A stretch of 64,000 bases of DNA from Christensenella sp. UBA3944 (lineage in GTDB: Bacteria > Bacillota > Clostridia > Christensenellales > DTU072), in contig DGDU01000033.1 in NCBI GenBank assembly GCA_002385605.1, forward strand, positions 21,396-85,395, written 5' to 3'. Positions 17,781 to 27,210 of this stretch are shown here, one piece after another. Every line of letters starts with the position of its first letter. The first letter of the stretch is position 1. The notes beneath the pieces are model-generated. The model worked only from the letters and a program-made list of their open reading frames with translations, was not told the origin of the DNA and did no database searches. Made by a program: the position numbers and the translations under genes.

Positions 17781-19564
17781 TTTCTGATGTCTATTGCCAG
17801 TTCGTCAAGCTGCTTTTTCTCGACTGTGCTGGGGGCGTCCGACATTAGGCAGACCGCGCTCTGGTTTTTGGGGAAGGCTATAACATCCTTTATATTGTCT
17901 GTGCCCGAAAGAAGCATAACAAGCCTGTCCAGCCCGAACGCCAGCCCGCCGTGCGGGGGTACGCCGTAGCGGAAAGCTTCGGTAAAGAAGCCGAAGCGCT
18001 CCTTGATATCCTGTTCGGAGAGGTTGATTCTCCTGAACATCTTTTCCTGAAGCTCCCTCGAGTGGATACGGATGGAGCCGCCGCCCGCCTCTTGGCCGTT
18101 TATGACAAAGTCATAAGCCTTGGCGCGCACCTTAAGCGGCTTTTTCTCTATATATTTGATATCCGAGTTTAGCGGGCTCGTGAAGGGGTGGTGCATGGCC
18201 TCGAGGCGCTTTTCCTCCTCGTTGTAGTCGTACAGGGGGAAGTGCGTAACCCACAGCATATCGTAGGTGCCTTCGGGTATAAGGTTCTCTTTCTTGGCGA
18301 TGGCAAGCCTCAAAGCTCCCAAAGCGTCAAACACTACCTTGTCTTTGTCGGCGACAAACAGGATGAGGTCGCCCGTCTCGCCGCCGGCGGCGGCAATAAG
18401 CTGCCCGAAAGACTCTTCGTCGAAGAATTTGGCTATCGGCGAGCTTACGCCCTCCGGTTTAAGCGCTATATATGCTAGCCCTTTTGCGCCGTACTCTTTT
18501 ACGACATCCTGCAGGGCGTCTATCTCTTTGCGGGTGTAGCGGGCAAGCCCTTTTGCATTTATGGCGCGCACGCTGTAGCCCTTCTTTGTGGCGTTAGCGA
18601 ACACCGAGAAGGTTGTCCCTATCTTTTTAACTAACTTTGTAAGATTTATAAGCTCCAAGCCGAAGCGGGTGTCGGGCTTGTCGCTTCCGAACCTTTCCAT
18701 TGCCTCGGCGTACTTTATGCGCTTTATCTTTTTGGGCACATCGTAGCCTATGGCAACCTTGAATATGTTGCGGATTAGCCCCTCGGCGACCTTCATTACA
18801 TCCTCGATGTCGTCCACATAGCTCATTTCGATGTCTATCTGCGTAAATTCGGGCTGGCGGTTTGCCCTAAGATCCTCGTCGCGGAAGCACTTGGCTATCT
18901 GATAATAGCGGTCCATACCCGAAATCATAAGCAGCTGCTTATAAAGCTGGGGCGACTGGGGCAGGGCGTAAAACTCCCCGGGATGCACCCTGGAGGGTAC
19001 AAGGTAGTCCCTCGCGCCTTCGGGGGTGGATTTGCCGAGCATCGGCGTTTCGATATATACAAAGCCCTTTTTGGACATATAGTCCATTGTGGCGCGGATA
19101 ATCTTATCCCTTATAAGAAGGTTTTTCTGCAGGGCGCCCCTTCTTAAGTCCAAGTACCTGTACTTAAGCCTTAATTGCTCGCCCGCCTTTACATCCTCCA
19201 CGATGTTAAATGGGGTTGTTTCGGCCTCCGAAAGTATCTTTAAAGCCGAAGCCTCTATCTCGATTTCGCCTGTGGGAAGGGCGGTGTTTATGTTCTTTTC
19301 GCCTCTTGCCACAACGGTGCCCTCGACGGCTATAACAAACTCGTTGCGGATAGCCTCCGATTTCGCGTAAACCTCGGGGTAATCCGAAGCCGAAAACCTT
19401 ACCTGCACGATTCCCGTGCGGTCCCTCAGGTCGACAAATTGTATGCCGCCCAGGTTGCGGTATTTCGCCACAAAGCCCATGGCGACAACCTTTTTGCCTA
19501 TGTCGGACGCGCGGAACTCGCCGCACATCTTTGTTCTCTTAAGACCTTCCAAAAATTCTGCCAT
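17777..19564 (-). CDS. aspS: aspartyl-tRNA synthetase
   Basis: A 595-residue bacterial-type class II synthetase. It has an N-terminal OB-fold anticodon-binding domain (residues 1-105), class II motif 2 (CFRDEDLRANRQPEFTQID), a GAD insertion domain in the middle, and motif 3 (GLAFGLDRLVMLL) near the C-terminus. The long form with the GAD domain is the bacterial AspRS. It follows hisS by two bases, the common hisS-aspS pair. Confidence 0.98.
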   Translation of the reverse strand: MAEFLEGLKRTKMCGEFRASDIGKKVVAMGFVAKYRNLGGIQFVDLRDRTGIVQVRFSASDYPEVYAKSEAIRNEFVIAVEGTVVARGEKNINTALPTGEIEIEASALKILSEAETTPFNIVEDVKAGEQLRLKYRYLDLRRGALQKNLLIRDKIIRATMDYMSKKGFVYIETPMLGKSTPEGARDYLVPSRVHPGEFYALPQSPQLYKQLLMISGMDRYYQIAKCFRDEDLRANRQPEFTQIDIEMSYVDDIEDVMKVAEGLIRNIFKVAIGYDVPKKIKRIKYAEAMERFGSDKPDTRFGLELINLTKLVKKIGTTFSVFANATKKGYSVRAINAKGLARYTRKEIDALQDVVKEYGAKGLAYIALKPEGVSSPIAKFFDEESFGQLIAAAGGETGDLILFVADKDKVVFDALGALRLAIAKKENLIPEGTYDMLWVTHFPLYDYNEEEKRLEAMHHPFTSPLNSDIKYIEKKPLKVRAKAYDFVINGQEAGGGSIRIHSRELQEKMFRRINLSEQDIKERFGFFTEAFRYGVPPHGGLAFGLDRLVMLLSGTDNIKDVIAFPKNQSAVCLMSDAPSTVEKKQLDELAIDIRK

Positions 19565-19566
19565 AT

Positions 19567-20817
19567 TTATCTCCCAAGCCTTTCCGTCAGCTCGCTTATA
19601 TTGATTTCTTCTTCTGTGCCATTAGCCATATCTTTCAGCTTTATTACGCCCGAAAGCCTTTCGTTTTCGCCCAAAACAGCGACATACCTCGCGCCCGTCT
19701 TGTCGGCGTACTTCATTTGTGCTTTAAGGCTTCTGCCCGTGATGTCCGTTTCGGCGGTAATACCTTTTTGCCTGAGGCCATTTACCAAGCCGTAAGCGTA
19801 AATATACTGCTCGTCGCCTAAGGGGGCTATATATATAAGGGGTTTTTGCCTCTCGCCTAAGTAGAGCCCGGCAGCCTCGGCAACCATAATGAGGCGCTCC
19901 AGCCCCATGCCGAAGCCTACGCCGGGCACCGAAGGCCCGCCTATTTGTTCTACAAGATTGTTGTAGCGCCCGCCGCCGCAAACCGTGCCCTGGGCGCCGA
20001 TGGCGTTGGATATAAACTCAAACACGGTCTTTGTGTAATAGTCCAGCCCGCGCACCAGTTTGGGGTTAACCTCGTAATCCACCTTAAGATAGGACAAAAT
20101 ATCCTTTAGCTTGTCGTGGTGCTGCCTGCAGCCGTCGCAGATGTAATCCAGCGTTACGGGGGCGTCCTTTGCCAGCTCGCCGCACTCGGGCACCTTGCAG
20201 TCCAGTATCCTCAATGGGTTTTTCTGCAGCCTCTCGCGGCAGGTGGGGCACATTTTATCCGCCCTCTCCGAGAAATACGCCTTAAGCGCCTCGTTGTAGT
20301 TTTTGCGGCACTCGGGGCAGCCTATGCTGTTTATGTTCAGCTTCAAGTCCGTTATTCCCAGCCTGTTTAGAAGGGTTTTTGCCGTCATAATTACATCGGC
20401 GTCGGCGAAGGGCGTGTCGCTTCCGAACAGCTCGACGCCGAACTGATGGTGCTCCCTGAGCCTTCCCGATTGCGGCTTTTCGTAGCGGAAAACGGGGGTA
20501 ATGTAATACATCTTTGTTGGCTGCGCCTGGCTGACAAGCCCGTTTTCTATAAAGGCCCTCGCCGCGCCCGCCGTGCCCTCGCACTTAAGCGTTATGCTGC
20601 GGTTGCCCTTATCCAGAAAAGTGTACATCTCTTTGTTAACGATGTCGGTGGTCTCGCCGACGCCCCTCAGAAAAAGCTCGGTATGCTCGAAGGTGGGCGT
20701 GCGTATCTCCAGCCAGCCGAAGTCGGAAGCCGTCTTTCTTATGAGGCTCTCGACATAGTGCCATTTATAAACTTCTGAGGGCAATACATCCTTTGTGCCC
20801 TTGGGTATGGATATCAT
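19567..20817 (-). CDS. hisS: histidyl-tRNA synthetase
   Basis: A 416-residue class II synthetase. IPKGTKDVLPSE opens the catalytic core. Motif 2 includes VFRYEKPQSGRLREHHQFGVE, the histidine-binding motif is LVRGLDYYTKTVFE, and the C-terminal anticodon-binding domain begins near residue 325. There is no T-box leader in the 39-base gap to hslU, so it probably relies on read-through transcription. The gap contains the 12-base palindrome GCGGCGCGCCGC. Confidence 0.98.
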   Translation of the reverse strand: MISIPKGTKDVLPSEVYKWHYVESLIRKTASDFGWLEIRTPTFEHTELFLRGVGETTDIVNKEMYTFLDKGNRSITLKCEGTAGAARAFIENGLVSQAQPTKMYYITPVFRYEKPQSGRLREHHQFGVELFGSDTPFADADVIMTAKTLLNRLGITDLKLNINSIGCPECRKNYNEALKAYFSERADKMCPTCRERLQKNPLRILDCKVPECGELAKDAPVTLDYICDGCRQHHDKLKDILSYLKVDYEVNPKLVRGLDYYTKTVFEFISNAIGAQGTVCGGGRYNNLVEQIGGPSVPGVGFGMGLERLIMVAEAAGLYLGERQKPLIYIAPLGDEQYIYAYGLVNGLRQKGITAETDITGRSLKAQMKYADKTGARYVAVLGENERLSGVIKLKDMANGTEEEINISELTERLGR

Positions 20818-20856
20818 TTTTTGTCCTTTATTGTTGTATTGCGGCGCGCCGCTTGA

Positions 20857-22167
20857 TTACAGTATATATTTTTTGAGGTTCATTTCCTTGAGGGCTTTTT
20901 CGAGGTGCTCGTCTACATACTTTTTGTCGATTACGACCTCTACCATCTCGTGCTCGCCGCTGGCGTTAAAGCTGATATCCTCGAGGAGCATTTCCATAAC
21001 GGCGTGCAGCCTGCGCGCGCCGATGTTTTCTTTGTTCTCGTTCTCGTAGTAGGCAATCTTGGCCATCTCCCTTATGGCGTCCTCGGTGAACTTCAGGTCT
21101 ATGTTATCCACCTTAAGGAGCGCGGCGTACTGCATAATAATGGCGTTGTCGGGCTCTTTGAGGATTTTTACGAAGTCCTCTTCGGTGAGGCTGTTGAGGG
21201 TTACCGTGATTGGGAACCTGCCCTGAAGCTCGGGGATAAGGTCGTTAATCTTGGCGATGTGGAAGGCGCCCGCGGCAATAAACAGAATAAAATCTGTCTT
21301 TATATTGCCGTACTTGGTGCTAACCGTGCAGCCTTCTACCAAAGGAAGGATATCCCTCTGCACGCCCTCGCGGGAGACATCGGGCCCGTGGCTGTTGCCC
21401 TTGGACACAATCTTGTCTATCTCGTCTATGAAGATTATGCCGTCCTGTTCGGCCCTCTTCAGGCCCTCGGAGTTTATGCTGTCGTTGTCTATCAGTTTGG
21501 AGGCTTCCTCGTTGGTGAAGTACTCGAATGCCTCGGCGACCGTCATTTTGCGGCGTTTGCGGCGCTTGGGCATAATGCTGCCAAGGATATCGCCCATATT
21601 GTTGTCGGACGCGCCTATGGGGCCCAGCTGCAGCGCTTTGGGCTGCTCCTCTACCTCTATCTCGAGGGGCACTTTGTCGTACTTTCCTTCGCGGAACTCT
21701 GCCTCAAGCTGCTCGCGAAGCTCGTTGTCGGGGATATCGGGGTGGGATTTCTTTTTGCCAATGAAGAGCGAATCCAGTATCTTTCTCTCGGCAACCTGCT
21801 TCGCCTTGGGCTCGACTTCCCTTATTTTCTCTTCGCGCACGAGGCGGATGGCGACCTCCACAAGGTCCCTCACCATAGACTCGACATCCCTGCCGACATA
21901 ACCTACCTCGGTAAACTTTGTCGCCTCAACCTTAACGAAGGGGGCTTTTACGAGCTTGGCAAGCCTTCTCGCTATCTCGGTCTTGCCCACGCCTGTCGGG
22001 CCCTTCATTATGATGTTTTTGGGCGTTATCTCGTCCCTGACTTCCTGGGGGAGGCGGCTTCTTCTGTAGCGGTTGCGAAGGGCTATCGCCACCGCTCTCT
22101 TTGCCTCGTATTGCCCGATAATATATCTGTCAAGTTCGTTTACTATCTGTCTGGGTGATAAATCCAT
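20857..22167 (-). CDS. hslU: HslU ATPase subunit of the HslUV protease
   Basis: A 436-residue AAA+ unfoldase. The Walker A is GPTGVGKT (56-63) and the Walker B is [10 protein letters not shown]. An inserted I-domain lies between them and the C-terminal tail ends KKYIL, which in this family docks into and activates HslV. It unfolds substrates and threads them into the HslV dodecamer. It is eight bases after hslV. Confidence 0.97.
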   Translation of the reverse strand: MDLSPRQIVNELDRYIIGQYEAKRAVAIALRNRYRRSRLPQEVRDEITPKNIIMKGPTGVGKTEIARRLAKLVKAPFVKVEATKFTEVGYVGRDVESMVRDLVEVAIRLVREEKIREVEPKAKQVAERKILDSLFIGKKKSHPDIPDNELREQLEAEFREGKYDKVPLEIEVEEQPKALQLGPIGASDNNMGDILGSIMPKRRKRRKMTVAEAFEYFTNEEASKLIDNDSINSEGLKRAEQDGIIFIDEIDKIVSKGNSHGPDVSREGVQRDILPLVEGCTVSTKYGNIKTDFILFIAAGAFHIAKINDLIPELQGRFPITVTLNSLTEEDFVKILKEPDNAIIMQYAALLKVDNIDLKFTEDAIREMAKIAYYENENKENIGARRLHAVMEMLLEDISFNASGEHEMVEVVIDKKYVDEHLEKALKEMNLKKYIL

Positions 22168-22175
22168 AATGCCTC

Positions 22176-22706
22176 CTATACGATTTCAAGCACGAGGTTA
22201 TGGTTGGTGAAGACGCACACATCGGCGGCTATCTTCATGCTGCGGCGGACGATTTCCTCGGCGGACAAATCGGTGTTTTCGAGGAGCGCCCTTGCCGCCG
22301 AAAGGGCGTAATTGCCGCCGCTTCCGATGGCGCACACGCCGTCCTCGGGATCTATGACATTGCCGTCGCCGCTTACTATAAAGAGGTTTTCCTTGTCGGC
22401 GACAATAAGCATCGCCTCGAGGTTTCTTACCATGGCGCCCTTGCGCCACTCCTCTGCTAGCTCTACGGCGCTTCTCATAAGGTTGCCGCTGTACTTCTGA
22501 AGCATTTCCTCAAACTTTTCGCTTAGGGTAAAGGCGTCGCTCACGGAGCCGGCGAAGCCTACCACCACTTTGTCGTTGTATAGCCTTTTTACCTTTTTGG
22601 CGTTGCCTTTTAGTATTACGCTTTGGCTCATCGTAACCTGCCCGTCGCCGCCTATGGCGGTAATGCCGTTACGCCTGACGGCGCAGATTGTCGTTCCCTC
22701 AATCAT
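22176..22706 (-). CDS. hslV: HslV peptidase subunit of the HslUV protease
   Basis: A 176-residue proteasome-like Ntn hydrolase. The sequence begins [25 protein letters not shown]. In most HslV proteins the catalytic Thr follows the initiator Met; here T5-T6 come after a four-residue extension, as in the Bacillus branch where CodW also has an extended N-terminus. The start overlaps the trmFO stop by four bases, which fixes the reading. No better in-frame start closer to the Thr was seen. Processing or an alternative nucleophile must be considered. Confidence 0.95.
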   Translation of the reverse strand: MIEGTTICAVRRNGITAIGGDGQVTMSQSVILKGNAKKVKRLYNDKVVVGFAGSVSDAFTLSEKFEEMLQKYSGNLMRSAVELAEEWRKGAMVRNLEAMLIVADKENLFIVSGDGNVIDPEDGVCAIGSGGNYALSAARALLENTDLSAEEIVRRSMKIAADVCVFTNHNLVLEIV

Positions 22707-24019
22707 AAACTCACCTCTATGTCCTGTAAAACGGTATTTTTGTATTCTTTTATGTCCTTAAGCGCCCTGTCTGCGAGGGCCTTCCTGCGCTCGGCCTTGT
22801 CCTTTATTCGCCGCTCTATGGGCGATACAAGCTCGAAACTTACATGCATCGGCGCGAAGCCGCCTTTAGCTGTGGCAATATATTTACATAGGCTGCCGCA
22901 CATAGTAGTTTCGGGCGGGGCGACGGGGTCTTTGCCCTTAAGCCTTCTTAGCATATGTATTGCCGCGAGCATGCCCGTCATGGCGCTTTCCATATACCCC
23001 TCTACCCCCGTTATCTGCCCGGCGAAAAAGATGTCGGGCGAATTTTTGGGGTTTAAGGTTATGGTTAGAGCCTCGGGGCTGTTTATATAGGTATTGCGAT
23101 GCATTACCCCGTAGCGCACGAATTCGGCATTCGCAAGCGCGGGTATCAGTCGGAAAACTCTGCGTTGTTCGGGGAAAGTGAGATTTGTCTGAAACCCTAC
23201 AAGGTTTAACATGCTGTCGTATCTGTCCTCTTTGCGGAGCTGGACGACGGCGTAAGCCTTCTTGCCGTCGGGGCTTTTGAGCCCCACCGGGCGCAGAGGT
23301 CCGAAACGAAGGCTGTCTTCGCCTCGCGCCGCCAAAACCTCTACGGGCATGCAGCCTTCGAAGACATCGCCTTTCTCAAATGATTTTAGCACAACGGTAG
23401 CCGCTCCGACAAGTTCTTTTATAAAGTTTTTGTACTCCCCCTCGTCCATGGGGCAGTTGAGGTAGTCGGCAGAGCCCTTGCCGTATCGGGCGCCGTAATA
23501 GGCTTTGGACATATCGACGCTCTCGGCGGTGATGATTGGCGCGACGGCGTCGAAGAAGTGCAGGTATTCCGCCCCTGTAAGCTTTTTTATCTCTTCGGCC
23601 ATCGCGTCTGAGGTAAGGGGGCCGGTCGCCACGATAGTATTATTGTCTATCGAGGCGCATTCCTGCCGTATAATGTTTATTTTGCCTGTGGATTTTATGA
23701 TATTTTCCACCGCCTGCGAAAAAAGCGCCCTGTCTACGGCGAGCGCGCCGCCCGCGGGCACCCTCGCTATCTCGGCGGCCTGTAAAATCACACTGTCTAA
23801 CTCGCGCATTTCGGCCTTAAGAAGCCCCTGCGCGGTGGTTATGTCCTCGCTTTTCAGGCTGTTACTGCAAACAAGCTCGGCAAGCCCGTCCGTCGTGTGG
23901 GCGGGGGTCATTTTGACGGGGCGCATTTCGTACAGGTCTACCTCGATGCCCGCCTTAGCAAGCTTGTAGCAGGCCTCGGCGCCCGCGAGGCCGCCGCCTA
24001 TAACCTTAACTCTCGACAT
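22703..24019 (-). CDS. trmFO: methylenetetrahydrofolate-tRNA-(uracil-5-)-methyltransferase TrmFO
   Basis: A 438-residue FAD protein that makes m5U54 in tRNA using methylenetetrahydrofolate. It starts with the dinucleotide-binding motif [19 protein letters not shown] and carries the family motifs [16 protein letters not shown] and [18 protein letters not shown]. It overlaps topA by 14 bases. The order topA-trmFO-hslV-hslU is a well-known Firmicutes block. Confidence 0.97.
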   Translation of the reverse strand: MSRVKVIGGGLAGAEACYKLAKAGIEVDLYEMRPVKMTPAHTTDGLAELVCSNSLKSEDITTAQGLLKAEMRELDSVILQAAEIARVPAGGALAVDRALFSQAVENIIKSTGKINIIRQECASIDNNTIVATGPLTSDAMAEEIKKLTGAEYLHFFDAVAPIITAESVDMSKAYYGARYGKGSADYLNCPMDEGEYKNFIKELVGAATVVLKSFEKGDVFEGCMPVEVLAARGEDSLRFGPLRPVGLKSPDGKKAYAVVQLRKEDRYDSMLNLVGFQTNLTFPEQRRVFRLIPALANAEFVRYGVMHRNTYINSPEALTITLNPKNSPDIFFAGQITGVEGYMESAMTGMLAAIHMLRRLKGKDPVAPPETTMCGSLCKYIATAKGGFAPMHVSFELVSPIERRIKDKAERRKALADRALKDIKEYKNTVLQDIEVSL

Positions 24020-26123
24020 CGCTTTCCTTTTGTGCTTCGTTAGCGGGAATGACTACATTTTTGCAGCTTCTGTTGTTGCAGACATACTGCTTTTTGCCCT
24101 TGTTTTCGACAACCCTCATAGAGCTGCCGCACTTGGGGCAGAGTATGGGGGCGGGGAGCTCCCACGACATAAACTTGCACTCGGGATAGTTGGAGCAGCC
24201 GTAGAACAGCTTGCCCGTCTTGCTGTGCAGCTTGGTTATGTTGCCCGTGCAGATGGGGCATTTGCCCACCGATTCGACTATGCTCTTTACATTTTTGCAG
24301 CGTGGGTAGTTGGGGCAGGCCAAAAACTTGCCGAACCTTCCTTCCTTTACCACCATGTTGGCGCCGCACTTTTCGCATATAACATCGCTTACCACCTCGG
24401 GCAGGGCAAGCTTCTTTTCGTCCTTCGCAGCCTTCATAATGTCTTTTAAGAAGGCGGGGTAGAAATCGGCTATTATCTTTTGCCACTCGACCCCGTGCTC
24501 TATTTCGTCAAGCTGCTTTTCCATATCGGCGGTAAACTTGCAGTCGACAATCTTTTTGAAGAAGGTTTCCATAAACTCGGTAACCGTTTCGCCCAGCTGG
24601 GTGGGCTTAAGGAACTTCTGCTCCTTTACGGTGTACTCGCGCTTGGCAAGCACGCTTATAACCGACGCGTAAGTCGAGGGGCGCCCTATGCCGTTTTCTT
24701 CCATAGCCTTGATGAGCCCCGCCTCGGTGTATCTTGTGGGCGGCTTGGTGAATTTCTGCTCGGATTTGATATCCTTAAGCGAAAGCTCTTCGCCTTCGGT
24801 GAGGTTGGGAAGGTTGGCTCCCGTTTCCTCTTCCTCGCTCTTTTCTGCCTCGTAGGCAATCGTGTAGCCCTTAAATACAAGGGTCTTGCCCGAAAAGCTG
24901 AAGCCGTACTTTGCCCCGCTCTTTGCCCCGGCCTCTATCCTTACCGCGAGGGTGTTGTACTCGGCGTCGGTCATCTGGCTGGCTATAAACCTGTCGTATA
25001 TAAGCTTATAAAGCCTGTACTGGTTGCGCTGAAGCTTATCCTTTACGCTCTCGGGAGTGCGGTCTAAAGAAATGGGGCGGATACACTCGTGGGCGTCCTG
25101 GGCGTTTTGCGTCTTTGTGGCAAAAATGTTGGGTTTTTGCGGGGCGTACTCGGGCCCGAATTTGTCTTTAATAAAGCCCAAAGTAGCCTGCTGGATATCC
25201 GCCGAAACCCTCACGCTGTCGGTACGAATATAGGTGATAAAAGCCGTCTGCCCTTCGCCCTCTATCTCGATACCCTCGTAAAGCTGCTGGGCTATCTGCA
25301 TAACCTGCGGGGCCGAAAGGCCCAGCTTTTGCGAAGCGTCCTGCTGAAGGGTGGATGTCATAAACGGAGCGGGCGGGTGGGATTTGGATACACCCCTTTT
25401 TACGCTTTCTATCTTCCACGCGCCGCCGCGGATGTCGTCCAGGACGGCGTTAGCCTCGGCCTCGGTGGAGATTTTTATCTTTTTGCCGTCTTTATCGTGC
25501 AGGGCGGCCTTAATTACAGGCGCCTTTGTGCCCGCCTTAAGAAGGCTTGCGTTTATGTTCCAGTATTCCTCGGGCACGAAGGCGTTAATCTCGCGCTCCC
25601 TGTCCACAAGCATTTTTAGGGCGGCAGACTGCACCCTTCCGCCCGAAAGCCCTGTCTTAATCTTGCGGCTTAGTATGGGGCTTATCTTGTAGCCTACAAG
25701 GCGGTCAAGAACCCTTCTCGCCTGCTGGGCGTCCACAAGGTGAAGGTTTATTTTGCGGGGCCTGCTTATCGCCTGCAGGACGGCCTTGCTGCTAATTTCG
25801 TTAAACTCAATCCTGTTTTCGGCGTCGGGAAGCCCCAAAGTATTGGCAAGATGCCAGCTTATAGCCTCGCCCTCCCTGTCAGGGTCGGTGGCGAGGTAGA
25901 CTTCTTCGCTTTCCTTTACTGTTTGCTTAAGTTTCTTGATTAATTCCTTTTTTGTGGGGTTAATCACATACTCGGGCTTAAAATTGTTTTCGATATCGAC
26001 GCCCAGTGTTTTTTCGGGAAGGTCGCAGATATGCCCTCCCGATGCCATAACCCTGTAGCTTCCGCCCAAATACTTTTGGATCGTCTTTGCCTTGGAAGGC
26101 GACTCTACTATAACAAGCTTCAT
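24006..26123 (-). CDS. topA: DNA topoisomerase I
   Basis: A 705-residue type IA topoisomerase that relaxes negative supercoils. The TOPRIM domain begins KLVIVESPSKAKTI and includes TDPDREGEAISWHL. The catalytic Tyr is in the FITYIRTDS motif near residue 298. Three C-terminal zinc ribbons open with CEKC, CPIC and CPKC. It is seven bases after dprA. Confidence 0.98.
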   Translation of the reverse strand: MKLVIVESPSKAKTIQKYLGGSYRVMASGGHICDLPEKTLGVDIENNFKPEYVINPTKKELIKKLKQTVKESEEVYLATDPDREGEAISWHLANTLGLPDAENRIEFNEISSKAVLQAISRPRKINLHLVDAQQARRVLDRLVGYKISPILSRKIKTGLSGGRVQSAALKMLVDREREINAFVPEEYWNINASLLKAGTKAPVIKAALHDKDGKKIKISTEAEANAVLDDIRGGAWKIESVKRGVSKSHPPAPFMTSTLQQDASQKLGLSAPQVMQIAQQLYEGIEIEGEGQTAFITYIRTDSVRVSADIQQATLGFIKDKFGPEYAPQKPNIFATKTQNAQDAHECIRPISLDRTPESVKDKLQRNQYRLYKLIYDRFIASQMTDAEYNTLAVRIEAGAKSGAKYGFSFSGKTLVFKGYTIAYEAEKSEEEETGANLPNLTEGEELSLKDIKSEQKFTKPPTRYTEAGLIKAMEENGIGRPSTYASVISVLAKREYTVKEQKFLKPTQLGETVTEFMETFFKKIVDCKFTADMEKQLDEIEHGVEWQKIIADFYPAFLKDIMKAAKDEKKLALPEVVSDVICEKCGANMVVKEGRFGKFLACPNYPRCKNVKSIVESVGKCPICTGNITKLHSKTGKLFYGCSNYPECKFMSWELPAPILCPKCGSSMRVVENKGKKQYVCNNRSCKNVVIPANEAQKESDVES

Positions 26124-26130
26124 TGTGTTT

Positions 26131-27210
26131 TCAGACTCCGTAGTAGTTATTATCTAGTTTTTTTATTATTCCCAATAATTCGAGCTTTGTCAATACGGCA
26201 TTGAGATCTGATATCCCCAATCCGCTGATTTGTATAAGCTCCTCGAAGTTTAACTCGGTGAAACCTAACGCTTCCACGAGCTTTTCCTCTATGAAATCAA
26301 GCTGCATAACCGACGCCGGCTGCGTGTGCCCGGAAATCCTCAGCCTTTCGGCAATGTCGTCGGGCGAGAAAACCGCGCAATGCGGGTATTCCCTTATTAG
26401 TTTGTTTGTCCCCATACCTCTGACAGAAGTTATATTGGAGGGGATTGCGAACAGCTCCCTGTTTTGGCTGATAGCGTCGTTTGCCGTAAGGAGCGAGCCG
26501 CTTTTTAGCCCCGCCTCGGTGACAAGCACCCCTTCCGAAAGCCCGCTTATTATGCGGTTTCTTTCGGGGAACTGGAAGCTGTTGGGGGGCACCCCCAGCC
26601 CATACTCGGATATTATAAGCCCTTCGTCCTCTATCCTTTTATATAATGCCGAATTGTCGGCGGGATATACCCTGTCTATGCCGCAGCCCAGAACTGCAAT
26701 CGTCTTGCCGCTTACATCCAGCACCGCCCTGTGCGCCTGGCTGTCTATGCCTCTTGCCAAACCGCTTACGACTGTTAGCCCGCATTGCGAGAGCGCGGCG
26801 GCGAATGTTGTCGTGACATCCAGCCCGTAGCGGCTTGGGCTTCTGCTCCCGACAATTCCTATACATCTTGTCTTAAGAAGCCCGATATCCCCTTTGCAGT
26901 AAAGAAGAAGCGGCGGGCAGGCTATTTCCTTAAGAAGGTCGGGATACTCGGCGTTGTATATCGATACGAGCTTTATTTTGGCGCGCTCCAAAGCCTCTAT
27001 TTCCCTGTTGAGAAGCCCTTCGTCGTCATAGGTATCGGCCATTACGGCGGCGGTATCCGCACCGAATCTATCCGTTATCTCCCTGCGCAGGTTGGGGAAG
27101 GCCTTTCTTAAGTCCTGCTCCCCGCAAAGCGAGAGTATCCTGTGCATTCTTGGCGTAACGAAGCCGCATATTCTGTTAAGCCATATCAGGGTTTTTACTT
27201 GCGCATTCAT
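26131..27210 (-). CDS. dprA: DNA processing protein DprA
   Basis: A 359-residue protein with an N-terminal helix-hairpin region and the Rossmann-like DprA core (GSRSPSRYG, VVSGLARGIDSQAHRA, TIAVLGCGIDRVYP, FPERNRIISGLS, VTEAGLKSGSLLTA). A C-terminal winged helix follows. DprA loads RecA on incoming single-stranded DNA during transformation. The start overlaps the comM end by four bases. The core motifs are intact, so it is not a remnant. Confidence 0.95.
   Translation of the reverse strand: MNAQVKTLIWLNRICGFVTPRMHRILSLCGEQDLRKAFPNLRREITDRFGADTAAVMADTYDDEGLLNREIEALERAKIKLVSIYNAEYPDLLKEIACPPLLLYCKGDIGLLKTRCIGIVGSRSPSRYGLDVTTTFAAALSQCGLTVVSGLARGIDSQAHRAVLDVSGKTIAVLGCGIDRVYPADNSALYKRIEDEGLIISEYGLGVPPNSFQFPERNRIISGLSEGVLVTEAGLKSGSLLTANDAISQNRELFAIPSNITSVRGMGTNKLIREYPHCAVFSPDDIAERLRISGHTQPASVMQLDFIEEKLVEALGFTELNFEELIQISGLGISDLNAVLTKLELLGIIKKLDNNYYGV

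Noticed and set aside
20818..20856. T-box riboswitch before hisS
   Set aside because: The gap to hslU is only 39 bases, too short for a T-box, and no specifier or antiterminator pattern is visible.
20905..22158. A 417-codon open frame opposite hslU
   Set aside because: Same explanation: antisense to a clearly real, highly conserved gene, with no motif of its own.
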